DNA of 6,780 nucleotides from JBAYNS01 sp041678625 (GTDB taxonomy: Bacteria; Patescibacteriota; Gracilibacteria; Peribacterales; Peribacteraceae): positions 1-6,780 of the forward strand of contig JBAYNS010000065.1 of assembly GCA_041678625.1 (NCBI GenBank). The letters are read 5' to 3'. The notes below the pieces were generated by a model. It was not told the DNA's origin and did no database searches. It was given only the letters and a program-made list of their open reading frames with translations. Position 1 is the first letter of the stretch. Each line of letters opens with the position of its first letter. Shown here piece after piece: positions 5,585 to 6,780 of the stretch. The position numbers were made by a program, and so were the translations under genes.

Positions 5585-5619
5585 AAACCCCCGCCAGAAA
5601 CGAGGGTTTTGTTTTTTTT
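5585..5619 (+). terminator. Intrinsic terminator downstream of recG and the leader RNA
   Basis: AAACCC (5585-5590) pairs with GGGTTT (5604-5609). The stem can be extended by C5584-G5611 past one bulged T. A run of eight T follows (5612-5619). The stem is short but the T-tract is strong. It would stop recG transcripts and control read-through into the 61-residue gene at 5642. Confidence 0.75.
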
Positions 5620-5641
5620 ATTTCTTTTTCTCCACTCTCTT

Positions 5642-5827
5642 ATGGTTAATTTACTTCCTATTCGTGATCCTGATTCGGGCGACATCAAATATGTCAATCA
5701 GGTAGAAATTCCTCATGATCTCTCGCTCAGAGGCGATGGTGATGCCTATGTACTCGTAGGGAACAGTGAAAAAATTCGTGATCTTTTACGTGGCAGAATT
5801 CCCATTGCCTTGGAAGCAACGGCATAA
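5642..5827 (+). CDS. Small unknown protein, 61 residues
   Basis: I do not recognise this protein. The sequence begins MVNLLPIRDPDSGDIKYVNQ, continues with VEIPHDLSLRGDGDAYVLVG, and ends GRIPIALEATA. It is soluble, with balanced charge, predicted beta strands followed by a helix (SEKIRDLLRG), and no signal peptide or membrane helix. The frame stays open upstream to 5477, but those codons cross the terminator, so the ATG at 5642 is the sensible start. It lies 22 nt after the terminator T-tract in a pyrimidine-rich leader without Shine-Dalgarno sequence or obvious promoter. Its expression therefore probably depends on read-through from the promoter at 5449-5476. Whether it is a real protein is moderately likely. 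Confidence 0.55.
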   Translation: MVNLLPIRDPDSGDIKYVNQVEIPHDLSLRGDGDAYVLVGNSEKIRDLLRGRIPIALEATA

Positions 5828-5830
5828 AAT

Positions 5831-5902
5831 ACAACAAACTGAGAGTGTTATGCTTTGTTGTGATGATGAAGAACTCCTAACGAAAAGTGAGGAGTCTTCA
5901 TC
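5831..5902 (+). repeat. Two consecutive hairpins after the 61-residue gene
   Basis: ACAACAAA (5831-5838) pairs with TTTGTTGT (5854-5861) around 15 nt. Next, GATGAAG plus ACTCCT (5865-5871, 5873-5878, with A5872 bulged) pairs with AGGAGT plus CTTCATC (5890-5902), a 13-bp stem with an 11-nt loop. No T-tract follows either one, so these are not classical terminators. They could be mRNA 3'-end stabilisers or a structured leader of the next gene. No convincing gene is seen in 5828-6018. Confidence 0.5.
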
Positions 5903-5969
5903 GAACAGATGGTTCTTTATGAAAAAGGACGACGTTGGCAATCAAATTAATTGCAAACATTCTGTTGTA

Positions 5970-5988
5970 TAGCAGTGATACACTGCTA
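5970..5988 (+). promoter_or_regulatory. Perfect palindrome overlapping an extended -10, candidate operator/promoter of the polyproline gene
   Basis: TAGCAGTG (5970-5977), ATA, CACTGCTA (5981-5988) is a perfect 8-bp dyad. It contains TGATACACT (5976-5984), which fits an extended -10 (TGn plus TACACT). Transcription would begin near 5991, about 28 nt before the ATG at 6019. A dyad covering the -10 is a classic repressor site, although an RNA hairpin is also possible. No matching -35 is seen, as expected for an extended -10. Confidence 0.45.
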
Positions 5989-6018
5989 AACTGATGTCAC
6001 TAATTCCAGTTTGTCAAT

Positions 6019-6717
6019 ATGGCTGATCAACCGACTCCACCACCTCCCGCAGGCGGCACACCTCCACCTCCACCACCGCGTCCCGGTGATCCCGTGCCGC
6101 AGGGCGGTCTGGATCCTACGCAGGTATTTGCATCGCCTCCGCCACCACCTCCAGGTTCTGCCGCACCAGCTGGGCAGCAGCCTCCTGCCGCACAGGGGCA
6201 GCAAGGTCAAGGTGCCGGCGCGACTCCACCGCCACCACCGCAGGATATGGGACCGCCACCACCACCTCCCGGTACGCAGGCAACAAAGGAGATGGGGTTC
6301 GATGATGAAGATATACGTGTGTTGGGGGAAGTAGGGAATTACCGCTTCGGTACAATCGTCGCCGCGCTCACCAATGAAAATATTGTTGTGCCAGCACATA
6401 CCGAAGTGACATTCGACGAACAGAAATTCCTGTCACTTTTGTCGGGAAGTATCTCTCTCACACGGGATGAGAAGTGGCGCATCATTCAGGCGATTCCCAA
6501 CCTAAGCCAGTTCCAAATTGATGAATTGCAGAAGATTCTGGAAGAAGAACGCAAGAAGTTCTCTGAACTCAGCCCTAAGCATTTGCTGCAATTGATGAAG
6601 CTTGAGCAAAAGCATGCGGATGACTGGAAAGATCTACAATCGGTTACTGTCCAGCAAGGAGCAAAACAGCAGGAACAGCAGCAGGCCGATGAGATCCGCA
6701 AACAGCTTGGTCTCTAA
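6019..6717 (+). CDS. Polyproline N-terminal, helical C-terminal protein of unknown function
   Basis: This 232-residue protein has two parts. Residues 1-92 are disordered, made mostly of Pro, Gly, Gln and Ala, with proline runs at 7-10, 15-20, 40-45, 70-74 and 79-84. Residues 93-232 look folded: an acidic start (FDDEDIRVLGEVGNYRFGT), then a charged helical region with SLTRDEKWRIIQAIPNLSQF, IDELQKILEEERKKF and a Gln-rich tail ending ADEIRKQLGL. There is no signal peptide or membrane helix, so it is probably cytoplasmic. Proline runs of this length normally need elongation factor P for translation. The helical RDEKWRIIQAIPNLS...ELQKILEEE pattern seems familiar from uncharacterised CPR proteins, but I cannot verify that. 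The start has no Shine-Dalgarno sequence; it is the first ATG after the candidate promoter at 5976-5984. Confidence 0.85.
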   Translation: MADQPTPPPPAGGTPPPPPPRPGDPVPQGGLDPTQVFASPPPPPPGSAAPAGQQPPAAQGQQGQGAGATPPPPPQDMGPPPPPPGTQATKEMGFDDEDIRVLGEVGNYRFGTIVAALTNENIVVPAHTEVTFDEQKFLSLLSGSISLTRDEKWRIIQAIPNLSQFQIDELQKILEEERKKFSELSPKHLLQLMKLEQKHADDWKDLQSVTVQQGAKQQEQQQADEIRKQLGL

Positions 6718-6728
6718 TCTCCTCTGCG

Positions 6729-6780
6729 CTAATTGGTATACATGCGATAGACGACGAAGATTCCCACAGAAAATATTGTG
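6729..6780 (-). CDS. Possible C-terminal end of a membrane protein, cut by the window edge
   Basis: Read on the minus strand, one frame gives TIFSVGIFVVYRMYTN and a TAG stop at 6731-6729. The peptide looks like the end of a membrane helix with a short basic tail. Only 16 codons are visible, so it could easily be chance. If real, it would be convergent with the polyproline gene, 11 bp apart, with no terminator visible between them. Confidence 0.25.
   Translation of the reverse strand, partial: TIFSVGIFVVYRMYTN

Larger units (their letters stand above)
5482..5619 (+). ncRNA. Candidate attenuator leader RNA (or terminated small RNA) of about 135 nt
   Basis: The RNA would start near 5483 and end at the T-tract at 5619. 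It opens with a small hairpin TCGTG-AAAT-CACGA (5482-5495). Segment 1 (5495-5505, ACACACCTTCG) pairs with segment 2 (5541-5552, CGAGGGTTGTGT) over 11 bp with one bulged T and one G-U. Segment 2 can instead pair with segment 3 (AACCC, 5586-5590, plus C5584). Segment 3 otherwise pairs with segment 4 (GGGTTT, 5604-5609) to form the terminator. Segments 2 and 4 are near-identical: CGAGGGTTGTG (5541-5551) and CGAGGGTTTTG (5601-5611). A short Met-rich ORF lies inside. This four-segment logic matches known attenuators, but no family is recognised, so function is inferred. Confidence 0.5.

Noticed and set aside
5482..5619. Known riboswitch or housekeeping RNA (SRP RNA, 6S, tmRNA, preQ1, fluoride)
   Set aside because: None of the conserved cores of those RNAs that I can recall is visible here.
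5477..5641. Upstream extension of the 61-residue gene to 5477
   Set aside because: These codons would span the leader hairpins and the terminator T-tract, giving a run of Phe/Leu from the T-rich DNA.
5766..5972. Overlapping frame starting at GTG 5766
   Set aside because: It overlaps the end of the 61-residue frame, its second half crosses two strong hairpins, and it has no start signal.
1..6780. TGA recoding (Gly) as in Gracilibacteria/Absconditabacteria
   Set aside because: recG ends in TGA at its normal length and the secreted-protein gene also ends sensibly in TGA.
1..6780. CRISPR array, transposase or phage genes
   Set aside because: No regularly spaced repeats and no transposase, integrase or phage structural motifs were seen in any frame.

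Overview
The window looks like a piece of a bacterial chromosome of medium GC content from a small-genome lineage. My best guess is a Candidate Phyla Radiation (Patescibacteria) member, possibly Peregrinibacteria or Peribacteria-like; this is an impression, not a database result. The reasons are: (i) no start codon has a convincing Shine-Dalgarno sequence, and several genes have a -10-like hexamer 7-8 nt before the ATG, which suggests leaderless mRNAs; (ii) small proteins without recognisable family sit beside universal replication and repair genes; (iii) GC-rich palindromic repeats surround a tRNA gene. TGA ends recG and the secreted-protein gene at sensible places, so the standard bacterial code applies, not the TGA=Gly code of Gracilibacteria/Absconditabacteria.

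Layout. 1-951 (minus) is the N-terminal part of the replication-restart helicase PriA, cut by the window edge. 952-1591 has no protein gene; it holds an AT-rich hairpin, a 13-nt copy of the tRNA 5' end attached to a GC-rich hairpin, a complete tRNA-Pro(UGG), and a mosaic of inverted repeats. 1592-2323 (plus) encodes a queuosine-precursor (VUT/YhhQ-type) transporter. It overlaps tail to tail by 47 bp with a minus-strand gene (2277-2915) for a secreted, charged, four-cysteine helical protein. A divergent intergenic region leads to a small tryptophan-rich two-helix membrane protein (3091-3360), then to full-length RecG helicase (3401-5452).

The most interesting stretch is 5449-5641. A near-consensus promoter (TTGACA-16-TAGGAT) overlaps the recG stop. 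It drives a leader with a 16-codon ORF containing six Met codons and three mutually exclusive pairings (protector, antiterminator, terminator), ending in an intrinsic terminator with eight T. This has the design of a translation-coupled transcription attenuator upstream of a small unknown gene (5642-5827); a terminated small RNA is the main alternative.

After further hairpins and a perfect palindrome overlapping an extended -10, 6019-6717 encodes a protein with an extreme polyproline N-terminus and a helical charged C-terminus. The final 50 bases may hold the C-terminal end of a minus-strand membrane protein.

Functional links: PriA and RecG both act on stalled forks and recombination intermediates, but lie on opposite strands and are separated by unrelated genes, so they are not an operon. 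The tRNA-Pro(UGG) can read CCA, CCG and probably other proline codons, which the polyproline protein uses heavily; that link is suggestive only.
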